A DNA stretch of 64,000 nt from an uncultured Bacteroidota bacterium (GTDB lineage Bacteria; Bacteroidota; Bacteroidia; Flavobacteriales; Flavobacteriaceae): NCBI GenBank assembly GCA_902560065.1, contig CACEKG010000003.1:1-64000 (forward strand), in the 5' to 3' direction. Position numbers and translations under genes: made by a program. Below, one piece after another: positions 50,733 through 60,573 of the stretch. Within the stretch, counting starts at the first letter, position 1. Every line of letters begins with the position of its first letter. A model generated the notes under the pieces. The model was not told where the DNA came from. It worked only from the letters and a program-made list of their open reading frames with translations, and made no database searches.

Positions 50733-50765
50733 TCATCTGTTACACGAATGATTGATGAAGGTCAT
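50733..50765 (-). CDS. Candidate 10-aa leader peptide with a full Shine-Dalgarno sequence
   Basis: Minus strand ATAAGGAGGTAAAATGACCTTCATCAATCATTCGTGTAACAGATGA (MTFINHSCNR*). Confidence 0.35.
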   Translation of the reverse strand: MTFINHSCNR

Positions 50766-50859
50766 TTTACCTCCTTATAACCCATAAAACGCTAACCTAC
50801 TTTTTTTATTGCATGGAATTTAATGTTAGAAAAGATCATTAGAAATTAAAGTTCAAAAT

Positions 50860-52527
50860 TTATTCCCAAATAACATTTCTCTTGTCCTCTTCCCAAGACT
50901 CGTAATTAGAAGAATACATTTTGTCAATAGTTCCTCTTTTTATTTTCAAAGTCGGACCAATTGCATTATTTTCCTCTGTCCATTTATCTTTAACAATAAT
51001 TAAAGTTGACATCTTCTTATAATTTTCAAGACCACTATTTATTTCATTAAATTTCTCAGTTAACATATTTGTTAAATCCTCTTTAGACATTTCTCTTCCA
51101 ATATCAGATAATTGAGCCAAACAAAGAGGCTGAGACATTCCAAGTCCAGCAACACACACTTCCTCTAATTCTTTGATATCACCAAAATAATATTCCAATG
51201 TTAGAGGCTCAATATACTTGCCTTTTGAGGTTTTAAAACTATCAACAACTCTTCCTGTAATATGAAGGTAATTATCCTCATCAATAAACCCTTTATCTCC
51301 AGTATGAAGCCATCCCCCTCGAAGAGTTTCATCAGTTAACTCCTTTCTTTTATAATATCCATCCATTAAAAAGGGTCCTCTCATTAAAATTTCACCATTA
51401 GAATTATCAATTTTTACTTCAACTCTTGATTGAGGTTTACCAACAGAGTCCATTTTACCAAAATCTCTTCCATCAACTTGTGTGCAAATAGCACAATTCT
51501 CTGTCATTCCATAGCCATTAGTTATATAAACTCCAATCTTTCTAAACCATTCAATTTGAGTAACTTGCATTGGCGCAGCACCTGATACAGTTGATCTAGC
51601 TCTACTTAAACCTAATGCTTTCTTTAGTTTACCTTTTATAATACCTGAAATAATCGGAATTTTAAGAAAAGTATCTAATTTTTTTTGAGAAAATTTTGAT
51701 AAAATTCCAAGTTGAAACTTTGTCCAAACTCTTGGTGCAGCAAAAAACACATGAGGCTGGACATCTTGAAGATTTTTAGAAAAAGTTTCTAATGATTCAA
51801 CAAAAGAAATGGTTCCACCAAAACGAAAACAAGTATGCTCAACAACAACTCTTTCAGCTATATGATTTAAAGGAAGAAATGAAATAAAATCATTGTCTCC
51901 TGAAAAATTTATTTTTAAAGGATTTGAATCTTCAGTTATAACTTTAGTCATATCATTTGCTAAATAAGATAACATTACTCCTTTAGGATTACCAGTAGTT
52001 CCCGAAGTAAATATAATTGTCCATAAATCCGAAAGTTTTGGAACATTAGGTTCCATTAATGGCTCAAACTTACTTATAAAATCAAACCACTGATGTCCCT
52101 TCGTTATATTTGAAAAGCCTTTATATGTTGGGAAAGAGATTAAAGGCATATCTTTAGGTAAATCATTTTTTATTTCATCCCAGGTCTCTATTTTTCCAAC
52201 AAATAAAGCATCTACATCTCCAAAATCCATAACGTAAGCAAGTTCCTTACCTTTTAGTGATGGAAAAAAAGGAACAGAAACATACCCCGCAATCATAATT
52301 GCTAAATCTGCAATTATCCACTCCCGACAATTTTTTGAAATTAATCCAATATGAGCCCTCTCTCTTAATCCCAAAGATTTTAGTCCTGAGGCAAGCTTTC
52401 TTGCCATTTGTCCAACCTCTCCCCAGGTATACTCTTCCCATTTATCACCAAAAGGTTGTCTTAAAAAAGGTTTATCTTTAAGTTCTTTTTCCCATTTATA
52501 AAATTTAAAATCAAACATTTCACTCAT
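50860..52527 (-). CDS. AMP-dependent acyl-CoA synthetase (long-chain type)
   Basis: TIIFTSGTTGNPKGVMLSY, NGYGMTENCAICTQ, GGWLHTGDKGFIDEDNYLHITGR. Confidence 0.92.
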   Translation of the reverse strand: MSEMFDFKFYKWEKELKDKPFLRQPFGDKWEEYTWGEVGQMARKLASGLKSLGLRERAHIGLISKNCREWIIADLAIMIAGYVSVPFFPSLKGKELAYVMDFGDVDALFVGKIETWDEIKNDLPKDMPLISFPTYKGFSNITKGHQWFDFISKFEPLMEPNVPKLSDLWTIIFTSGTTGNPKGVMLSYLANDMTKVITEDSNPLKINFSGDNDFISFLPLNHIAERVVVEHTCFRFGGTISFVESLETFSKNLQDVQPHVFFAAPRVWTKFQLGILSKFSQKKLDTFLKIPIISGIIKGKLKKALGLSRARSTVSGAAPMQVTQIEWFRKIGVYITNGYGMTENCAICTQVDGRDFGKMDSVGKPQSRVEVKIDNSNGEILMRGPFLMDGYYKRKELTDETLRGGWLHTGDKGFIDEDNYLHITGRVVDSFKTSKGKYIEPLTLEYYFGDIKELEEVCVAGLGMSQPLCLAQLSDIGREMSKEDLTNMLTEKFNEINSGLENYKKMSTLIIVKDKWTEENNAIGPTLKIKRGTIDKMYSSNYESWEEDKRNVIWE

Positions 52528-52704
52528 AATTTTTTCTTTAAATTAATATTTTAAACTAGTATTTAATCTTGTGGCTTTTGTAAATTAGGAAAAAAAATCC
52601 ATTTTATTTCTTAAAAACTTAAAGATCAATTAATTGGTGTTTAGAATTTGTAAAAGCTGATCCAAAAAAATAAAAAAAAATGTGATTAAAAATGGTTTAA
52701 TATC

Positions 52705-52712
52705 TACCTTTG
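52705..52712 (+). promoter_or_regulatory. Putative -7 box (TACCTTTG) for the carboxylase operon
   Basis: TACCTTTG matches TAnnTTTG in the divergent 257-bp intergenic region. Confidence 0.45.
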
Positions 52713-52784
52713 GCCTTGCCGTATGGAAATTTTATAGAAAAAGACATTCTAAAATATTTTGAATAAACTAAAAATTAAACTTTA

Positions 52785-54386
52785 ATGGCTCAAATTGGGA
52801 CTCAAATAAATCCTAACGATTCTAGCTTTTTAGAAAATAAAAAAAAGATGCTAGAAAGTATAAATATGCTTGAATCTTATCTTGAAGAAAGTAAAAGCCA
52901 TGGTACTGAAAAAAGTGTAAAGAGAGCACTTTCGAGAAAAAAAATGTTAGCCCGTGAAAGAATTGAATATTTGTTAGATAAAGACAGTCCTTTTTTAGAA
53001 CTTTTACCTCTTTCTGGTTTAAATAATGATTCTGGTTTTGGTCCTGGAGGAACAAATATTACTGGTATAGGTTTAGTTTCTAATAAATTATGCATGATTC
53101 AATCTAATGTTGGAACTAAAAAAGGTGGTTCAGTTGACTATGCTACAAGTTATAAAAGTCTTAGAATTGGAGAAATTATTGAAAAAAATAAACTTCCTAC
53201 AATAATTCTTGTTGAAAGTGGAGGTGTTAATCTTCCAGATCAAAATAAAATTTTTCTTAATGCTGGCGCAAACTTTAAACAAATTACTCAAAGGTCCAAA
53301 TTAGGTTTATCCACAATTTCACTTGTTTTTGGAAATGCAACCGCTGGTGGAGCCTATGTTCCAGGCATGTCTGACTATACTATACTACAAAAAAATGCAG
53401 CTAAAGTTTTTCTTGCAGGACCTCCTTTAGTTAAAATGGCTACCAATGAAATTTCCTCTGATGAAGAATTGGGAGGAGCTGAAATGCATAGTAAAATTTC
53501 TGGAGTATCAGATTATCTAGCTGAAAATGAAATTGATGGTATTAGAATAGTAAGAGAAATTGTAGAATATTTAGATTCTGGTAAGCCACATCTTATTCCA
53601 GATGATAATTTTATTTCTCCGAAATTTTCAGCTGACGAATTATTGGGAATTATTCCATTTAATCCTAAAATCCCATTTGACATAAGAGAATTAATTGCTC
53701 GAATAATTGATAATTCAGATTTTTCTGAATTTAAAAAAGAATACGGAAAAACCATGGTTACAGGATGGGCAAAAATCCACGGATACCCACTGGCTATAAT
53801 TGCTAATAATGGTGTTATATTTTCAGAATCTGCAAATAAAGCTACCCAATTTATTCAATTATCAAATAAAAATAATGTCCCTATTCTTTTTATAAATAAC
53901 ACAACCGGTTTTATGGTTGGTAAAAAATATGAAGAAGGTGGAATAATAAAAAGTGGAGCTAAATTAATTAATGCTGTTTCAAATAGTGAAGTTCCTCACC
54001 TTACATTAATGGTTGGATCTTCTTATGGAGCAGGTAATTATGGGATGAATGGAAGATCATATGATCCAAGGTTCCTTTTTACTTATCCAAATGCCAAATC
54101 AGGGGTTATGGGATCAGAACAATTAGCGGGTGTAATGGAAATAATTAAAGTTCAGTCTGCCAAATCATATGGGAAAAAAATTAATATTAAAGAATTAGAA
54201 AAAGAAAAAGAAGAGCTTATAAAAAAGATGAGTGAAAAAGAAACAGCCTGGTTTTCCACTTCAGAGATGTGGGATGATGGAATTATAGATCCAAGGCAAA
54301 CAAGAAATTATTTAGGTTTTTCTTTAGCTGTGGTCTATAATCAGCCCATTAAAGGAACTTTAAATTATGGAGTGTTTAGAATGTAA
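52785..54386 (+). CDS. Acyl-CoA carboxylase carboxyltransferase (beta) subunit
   Basis: RKKMLARERIEYLLD, FGNATAGGAYVPGMSDY, GGAEMHSKISGVSDYLAENE, YGAGNYGMNGRSYDPRF. Confidence 0.92.
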   Translation: MAQIGTQINPNDSSFLENKKKMLESINMLESYLEESKSHGTEKSVKRALSRKKMLARERIEYLLDKDSPFLELLPLSGLNNDSGFGPGGTNITGIGLVSNKLCMIQSNVGTKKGGSVDYATSYKSLRIGEIIEKNKLPTIILVESGGVNLPDQNKIFLNAGANFKQITQRSKLGLSTISLVFGNATAGGAYVPGMSDYTILQKNAAKVFLAGPPLVKMATNEISSDEELGGAEMHSKISGVSDYLAENEIDGIRIVREIVEYLDSGKPHLIPDDNFISPKFSADELLGIIPFNPKIPFDIRELIARIIDNSDFSEFKKEYGKTMVTGWAKIHGYPLAIIANNGVIFSESANKATQFIQLSNKNNVPILFINNTTGFMVGKKYEEGGIIKSGAKLINAVSNSEVPHLTLMVGSSYGAGNYGMNGRSYDPRFLFTYPNAKSGVMGSEQLAGVMEIIKVQSAKSYGKKINIKELEKEKEELIKKMSEKETAWFSTSEMWDDGIIDPRQTRNYLGFSLAVVYNQPIKGTLNYGVFRM

Positions 54387-56362
54387 TGAAAAAGAAAATT
54401 AATTCAATATTAATAGCAAATAGAGGAGAAGTTGCTTCTCGTATAATAAGAACATGTCAACAAATGGGAATAGCTTCTATTGTTATCTATTCCGATATTG
54501 ATAAATCCGCTAATTATGTAAAAAAAGCAGACCAAGCTTATTATATTGGAGGTAATCAACCAAGTGAATCCTATTTAAATATTAATAAAATAATTTCAAT
54601 TGCAAAAAAAATAAAAGTAGATGCTATTCATCCAGGATATGGCTTTTTATCTGAAAATGTTGGCTTTGCTAAAAGGTGTGAAAAAGAAAACATAATATTT
54701 ATTGGGCCAAATGTTGAATCAATGGAGATAATGTCCTCAAAATCAAAGGCAAGAAATTATCTAGAAAAAATTGGAATTGAAATGGTCCCTGGTTATTCTT
54801 GTGAAACAAAAGATATAAACTCATATCTAAAACAAGCGAAAAAAATTGGTTATCCAATAATTATTAAAGCAGCATTAGGTGGAGGAGGAAAAGGCATGAG
54901 AATTGTAAACAAAGAATCTGATTTCAAAGAACTATTTATTCAAGCTCAAAGAGAATCTAAAAATGCCTTTGGAGATGATAAAGTGTTAATTGAAAAATAT
55001 ATCTCTGATGGCAGACATATTGAGGTTCAATTGCTTGGTGATAAATTCAATAATCTTATTCATCTTTATGAAAGAGAATGTACTATTCAAAGAAGATTTC
55101 AAAAAATCATAGAAGAAAGTCCATCTCCAACTTTAAACGATTCTTTGAGAAAAGCGATGTGTGATTCCGCTATTTCAATAGGAAAATTACTAAAATATGA
55201 TAGTCTTGGGACTGTTGAATATATTTTTGATAATAATACCAAAAAATTTTACTTTTTAGAAGTAAATACTAGATTACAAGTAGAACATCCTGTTACAGAA
55301 GAATTAATTAAACTAGATCTAGTAAAACTTCAAATTGAAGCTGCTCAAGGTCAAAAGCTTAATCTGTCCCAAACTGATATTAAACCAATTGGGTATTCCA
55401 TAGAATTGAGGCTATATGCTGAAGATCCCAAAAATAATTTTACACCATCATCTGGAAAAATTGAAAAGTTTATTTGTCCAGAAAGAGATTATGTTAGAAT
55501 TGAGACTGATTTAGATAAAGAATCATTAATTCCTATTCATTATGACCCTTTATTAGCTAAAATTATTGTATCATCTGAATCAAGAGAAAAAAGTATTAAT
55601 AAAATGAATCATTTCCTATCAGAAATGGTAATGCTTGGTATTGATCATAATCAAGATTTTCTTAAAAAGATTTTATCTCAAAAAGATTTTATAAATGGAA
55701 ATTATAATACTCATTATTTAAAAAATAATTTAAAATCTCTGAACTCTGAAATAAAAGGTTCCATATCCCCTTTTTTAATTTGTGCATCCTTGTATGATTG
55801 GAAAATTAGAAATGCAAAAAGAACACTTTTAAAAGGGCTGCCATCAGGTTGGAGAAATAATTTTTTTGAAAGTCAAAAAACTTCTTACATATTATCAAAT
55901 AAAGAAGAAGTTCAATTTGACTACAAATTTATAACCTCAAATAAATTTGATTTCAGCATCCTAAATTATAATTATAAAGTTGAATTAATTGATTCCTCTA
56001 AAGAACTTATAATTGTTGAAATAAATGAGGAGATTTTTAATTTTCACATAATAGAAAAGAAAAATAAACTCTTTATTAAAAATAACAAACTTGGTAATTT
56101 CAAACTATTAAAAAAAGATCAATATCCTATTGCTAATTCAGCAATTAATGAATCTCTTTATTTAGCTCCAATTCCATCTTTAGTTATAGGTATTCTTGTT
56201 AAAAAGAATCAAAAAATAAAAAAGAATGATCCTCTTATTGTTTTAAGTTCAATGAAAATGGAAAGTACCATTACAGCATTAAAAGACGGAAAAGTCGAAT
56301 CAATTTTAGTTAAAGAAAATCAAAATGTTAATGCCTTAACAGAATTAATTAAAATTGTCTAA
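54386..56362 (+). CDS. Acyl-CoA carboxylase biotin carboxylase/BCCP (alpha) subunit
   Basis: ILIANRGEVASRIIRT, HPGYGFLSEN, KAALGGGGKGMRIV, EVNTRLQVEHPVTE, biotin motif SSMKMEST. Confidence 0.95.
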   Translation: MKKKINSILIANRGEVASRIIRTCQQMGIASIVIYSDIDKSANYVKKADQAYYIGGNQPSESYLNINKIISIAKKIKVDAIHPGYGFLSENVGFAKRCEKENIIFIGPNVESMEIMSSKSKARNYLEKIGIEMVPGYSCETKDINSYLKQAKKIGYPIIIKAALGGGGKGMRIVNKESDFKELFIQAQRESKNAFGDDKVLIEKYISDGRHIEVQLLGDKFNNLIHLYERECTIQRRFQKIIEESPSPTLNDSLRKAMCDSAISIGKLLKYDSLGTVEYIFDNNTKKFYFLEVNTRLQVEHPVTEELIKLDLVKLQIEAAQGQKLNLSQTDIKPIGYSIELRLYAEDPKNNFTPSSGKIEKFICPERDYVRIETDLDKESLIPIHYDPLLAKIIVSSESREKSINKMNHFLSEMVMLGIDHNQDFLKKILSQKDFINGNYNTHYLKNNLKSLNSEIKGSISPFLICASLYDWKIRNAKRTLLKGLPSGWRNNFFESQKTSYILSNKEEVQFDYKFITSNKFDFSILNYNYKVELIDSSKELIIVEINEEIFNFHIIEKKNKLFIKNNKLGNFKLLKKDQYPIANSAINESLYLAPIPSLVIGILVKKNQKIKKNDPLIVLSSMKMESTITALKDGKVESILVKENQNVNALTELIKIV

Positions 56363-57178
56363 ATGAATTATTATTCTAAAGATCAAACTAACAAGGTTAA
56401 TAATGAAAATTTTGAATTTATAAAATTCAATCAGCAAAATTATTTAATAACTATTACACTTAATAGACCACAAAAAAGAAATGCTATACATCCTCAAACC
56501 ATAAATGAGCTTGCTTTTTTACTTCAATATATTTATTATGAAAAAAAAATTAGGGTTATTGTTTTGGAATCTTCTGGAAGTGTTTTTTGCTCTGGATTAG
56601 ATTTAGATGCAATTTATGGAAAAGCTGAAGCACATAATTCATCTATTCCAAATTCGAAAAAGAAAATTCTATTAGGTCAAATTTTAACTGAAGTACATAA
56701 ACCAATAATTTCAAAAGTTGAAGGTAATGTATATGCTGGTGGTTATATTTATTTAGCTTGCAGTACATATGTTATTGCATCAGATCATCTTGAATTTTCT
56801 TTACCAGAGGTAAAAAGAGGAATATTTCCTATGCAGGTAATGGGACTATTAATGAGAGTTATGACTCCAAGAAATATAATTGACTGGTGTATTAGAGGTT
56901 ACAGCTTAAGTGCTAAAAAAGCAAAAAAAAGGGGTTTGATCTCTAAGGCCGTACCTCTCAAAAAAATTGATGAAGAAGTAGAATTGTTATATAAAAATAT
57001 TATTGAAAATAGTCCTCAAGCAATTTCACTTGGATTGGAGGCTTTTGAAAAGTTAATTGATCAAGAAAAAAATCAAAAATATTTAGCTCAAATGTTAGAT
57101 AAAGTTTTAGAAAGCGACGATGCAAAAGAAGGGATTACTTCTTTTAAAGAGAAAAGAAAGCCTAACTGGACAAAGTAA
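56363..57178 (+). CDS. Enoyl-CoA hydratase/isomerase
   Basis: ITITLNRPQKRNAIHP, GSVFCSGLDLDAI, VEGNVYAGGYIYLACS. Confidence 0.85.
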   Translation: MNYYSKDQTNKVNNENFEFIKFNQQNYLITITLNRPQKRNAIHPQTINELAFLLQYIYYEKKIRVIVLESSGSVFCSGLDLDAIYGKAEAHNSSIPNSKKKILLGQILTEVHKPIISKVEGNVYAGGYIYLACSTYVIASDHLEFSLPEVKRGIFPMQVMGLLMRVMTPRNIIDWCIRGYSLSAKKAKKRGLISKAVPLKKIDEEVELLYKNIIENSPQAISLGLEAFEKLIDQEKNQKYLAQMLDKVLESDDAKEGITSFKEKRKPNWTK

Positions 57179-57283
57179 TAATTATTTCATTTACCCTTGT
57201 AAAACTTTTATATAGATATAAATAAGTTAATTGTATCAAAATTTTATTTACTTTAATTTCTTGTAAAGACTGAAGTTTAAATT

Positions 57284-58318
57284 ATGCTTAAATCATTATT
57301 TTATCACTTTATAAGAAACTACCTAAAATTATATGGTTACATATATTTTAGAGATATTAAGATTTATGGTAGAGAAAATATACCTAAAAATGGAGGTTTA
57401 CTATTTTCTCCTAATCATCAATCCGCATTTATAGACCCCGTACTTGTTGCATCATATAATTCTGGAAAAATTTTATCATTAACTAGAAGTGATGTTTTTG
57501 GAGGCCCTTTACAATGGTTCTTAGATGCTATGGAGATGATACCTGTATATAGGTTAAGAAATGGTTATAGAAATCTAAAAAAAAATGAGAAAATTTTTGA
57601 TAAGTGTTATAAAATACTTGGTAAAGGTAAAAAAATGCAAATGTTTTCAGAGGGAGGACTTCACACAGAATATTATCTTAAAAGAATTTCAAGAGGAAGC
57701 AGCAGACTTGTATATAATGCTCAAAAAAAATATCCTAAACAGGATATTTACATTATTCCCGTAGGAATTAATTATGGACATCATGAAAAACCAAGATGTT
57801 CTGTTCAATTAGTTTTTGGCAAAGCCATTAAAGTTAAAGACTATATAGATAAAACTAATCTTGAATCTGAAAATATTAATAATATCCGAGATTCCTTACA
57901 AATAGAAATGGAAAACTGTTTGTGGTTACCAAAAAAAGAAGATGATTATGATTTAAAGAAAAGTTTAATTGATAAAAAAACAACAAAAATGTCATTTTCA
58001 AAAATTAAAACTTTACTAAAAGAAAATCATAAAAATCAAAATAATATAAAAAAATCTCATTTCATTAAAAGCATTATTATAAAGATTCTTACAATCCCTA
58101 ATATAATTCCTATTATTATCTCAAGAAAAATATTAACCCTCATAAAGGATAAAGATTTTATAGGATCTATGAAATATGGATGTGGAGCAATTATTTTTCC
58201 AATATGGTGGATTACAAGTGGTTTAATATTGGTTTATTTCTTCAGTATAACAATATGTCTTATATACATTATTTGTTCAGCTTTTTCAATAATTATAAGA
58301 CAAAACTTATTATTATAA
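57284..58318 (+). CDS. 1-acyl-sn-glycerol-3-phosphate acyltransferase-like (PlsC) protein
   Basis: FSPNHQSAFIDPVLVA, MFSEGGLHTE, IIPVGINYGHHEKPRCSVQLVFGKAI; C-terminal TM segments. Confidence 0.85.
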   Translation: MLKSLFYHFIRNYLKLYGYIYFRDIKIYGRENIPKNGGLLFSPNHQSAFIDPVLVASYNSGKILSLTRSDVFGGPLQWFLDAMEMIPVYRLRNGYRNLKKNEKIFDKCYKILGKGKKMQMFSEGGLHTEYYLKRISRGSSRLVYNAQKKYPKQDIYIIPVGINYGHHEKPRCSVQLVFGKAIKVKDYIDKTNLESENINNIRDSLQIEMENCLWLPKKEDDYDLKKSLIDKKTTKMSFSKIKTLLKENHKNQNNIKKSHFIKSIIIKILTIPNIIPIIISRKILTLIKDKDFIGSMKYGCGAIIFPIWWITSGLILVYFFSITICLIYIICSAFSIIIRQNLLL

Positions 58319-58454
58319 TTTTATTATAAATTTATCTTATAATTAAATCATAAAAGCATATAATTATTTACCTTAAAACAAATATTTATAATATTAAATT
58401 ATAATTTATTTATTTACTATAATAAATAATTATAAATATTGATTATAATCTTGT

Positions 58455-59429
58455 TTGTACATTAGCAATATGGATGATTTATTAATTATTGGTGCTGGCC
58501 CTATTGGTATAGCATGCGGTATTGAGGCAAAAAAAAATAATTTAAAATATACTATTATTGACAAAGGATGCCTTGTAAACTCTTTATATAATTACCCCCT
58601 AAATATGACTTTCTTTTCTACATCTGATCGTCTTGAAATAGGAGAAATCCCCTTTATATCAAATAATTCTAAACCTACCCGATTAGAAGCTTTAGAATAT
58701 TACAGAAGAGTTTGTAGCCATTGGAAATTAAACATAAAGCTTTATGAAAAGGTCATTTCTATAACAAAAGAAAAAAATTTTAAAATCATTACTGATAAAA
58801 CAACCTATAAAACCAAAAATATAGTTATTGCAACTGGATTTTATGATATTCCATTTTTATTAAATGTTCCTGGTGAGAATTTAGAAAAAGTTTATCATTA
58901 TTATTCTGAACCCCATCCTTTTTATGGAATGAATATAGCTATTGTTGGTTCAGCAAACTCAGCTGTAGATGCTGCTCTTGAAACTTATAGAAAAGGGGCT
59001 AAATCAGTTACAATGATAATTAGAGAAAATGAAATTGGAGATAATGTTAAATACTGGGTTCGCCCTGATATTATAAATAGAATTAAAGAGGGTAGTATAC
59101 CCGCATTTTTTAACTCTGAAATAATTGAAATAAAAAAAGAGAGCATAATTATTAAGACAAACAATAAAAATAAAGAACTTAAAAATGATTTCGTGCTTGC
59201 AATGACAGGTTATCAGCCAAATTTTAAATTACTTGATGAAATAGGTGTAAGTTTTGAAAAAGATAAATATAGAACCCCAAGATATAATAGTAAAACAATG
59301 GAGTCAAATATTAAAGGAGCTTATCTCGCGGGTGTTGTTTGTGGCGGTTATAAAACAAATAAATGGTTTATTGAAAATTCAAGAGAACATGCTCCATTAA
59401 TAATGAATTCAATAAAAAAAAATAAATAA
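58455..59429 (+). CDS. YpdA-like NAD(P)/FAD oxidoreductase (putative bacillithiol disulfide reductase)
   Basis: LLIIGAGPIGIACGIEAKK, MTFFSTSDRLEIGEIPF, NIAIVGSANSAVDAALE; ATG at 58470 is the likely start. Confidence 0.85.
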   Translation: MYISNMDDLLIIGAGPIGIACGIEAKKNNLKYTIIDKGCLVNSLYNYPLNMTFFSTSDRLEIGEIPFISNNSKPTRLEALEYYRRVCSHWKLNIKLYEKVISITKEKNFKIITDKTTYKTKNIVIATGFYDIPFLLNVPGENLEKVYHYYSEPHPFYGMNIAIVGSANSAVDAALETYRKGAKSVTMIIRENEIGDNVKYWVRPDIINRIKEGSIPAFFNSEIIEIKKESIIIKTNNKNKELKNDFVLAMTGYQPNFKLLDEIGVSFEKDKYRTPRYNSKTMESNIKGAYLAGVVCGGYKTNKWFIENSREHAPLIMNSIKKNK

Positions 59430-59431
59430 AG

Positions 59432-60571
59432 TTGAATATTTTAATTATTCCAGATTCATTTAAGGGTAGTCTTACGGCTACTGAAGTCTCTAAAGAAATT
59501 CATAAAGCAGTAAAAAAAATAATACCTAATAGTAAAGTTAATGAAATGCCTTTTTCTGATGGTGGAGAAGGGGCTATAGATTTTTTAAAGAATAACAAAA
59601 AAGGAACATTAATTTTAACTAAAACATTTGATCCATTAGGAAGAATAATAAATGCTCCATTTTTCTTATTTAATGATAAAAAAACCGCTTGGATAGAACT
59701 CTCTCAAGCCTCAGGAATTAATTTATTAAAAAAATCAGAATTAAATCCTTTTAAAACTTCAACTTTTGGAACTGGTATTTTAATTAAGAAAGCTTTAGAT
59801 ATAGGTTGTGAGAAAATATATCTTGGAATTGGCGGAAGTTCAACCCATGACCTTGGATCAGGAATTTTTGTTGCTTTAGGTGGTAAGCTTTTAAATAAAA
59901 AAAATGTTGAAATATCATTAGGAGGAGGGGAATTAAATAAATGTGTTAGAATAAAAATAGAGTCTCTTAATAATAAAGTTAATCAAGCCCAAATAATTAT
60001 AGCTTCAGATGTAAATAACCCTCTAATAGGAGTAAATGGTGCTGCAAAAATTTATTCCAAACAAAAAGGTGCATCAAAAAATCAAATAATAGAATTAGAA
60101 AAAAAATCAATTTATTTTGCAAACTTAATTAAAAAATTTAACTCAAAAGATATTACTAAAATAAGAGGGGGAGGTGCTGCAGGGGGAACTGCGGGAGGTT
60201 TATATGGACTGTTAAATTCAAAAATTAAAAATGGATTTGATATATTAAAAAAAATTTCCAACCTTGAAAAAATAATTAAAGAGTCTAATCTTGTTATTAC
60301 TGGAGAAGGTCGTTTTGATAATCAAAGCTTAAATGGTAAGCTTCCCATAAGAATAGCTGAAATAACTGCTAAACATAAAGTTCCAACAATAATTTTAACA
60401 GGAAAAAAATCAGTAGATGATAAAAAAATTCAAAATGTTAATTTTAAAATTTATGATATTAATCCTCCTAATTTGCCCTTTGAAAAAGCTATTAAGCAAA
60501 GTCGAAAGAACATATCAATAAAAATGACCGAAATATTAAATTATTATTTGAAAACAAATACTCTTTTATAA
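59432..60571 (+). CDS. Glycerate kinase (GarK/GlxK family)
   Basis: NILIIPDSFKGSLTATEVS, MPFSDGGEGAIDFL, LGIGGSSTHDLGSG, GGGAAGGTAGGLY; TTG start. Confidence 0.92.
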   Translation: MNILIIPDSFKGSLTATEVSKEIHKAVKKIIPNSKVNEMPFSDGGEGAIDFLKNNKKGTLILTKTFDPLGRIINAPFFLFNDKKTAWIELSQASGINLLKKSELNPFKTSTFGTGILIKKALDIGCEKIYLGIGGSSTHDLGSGIFVALGGKLLNKKNVEISLGGGELNKCVRIKIESLNNKVNQAQIIIASDVNNPLIGVNGAAKIYSKQKGASKNQIIELEKKSIYFANLIKKFNSKDITKIRGGGAAGGTAGGLYGLLNSKIKNGFDILKKISNLEKIIKESNLVITGEGRFDNQSLNGKLPIRIAEITAKHKVPTIILTGKKSVDDKKIQNVNFKIYDINPPNLPFEKAIKQSRKNISIKMTEILNYYLKTNTLL

Positions 60572-60573
60572 AA

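Noticed and set aside
50569-50859. Cobalamin or other known riboswitch upstream of the TonB receptor
   Set aside because: No recognisable B12-box or conserved riboswitch core in the roughly 290-nt leader by eye
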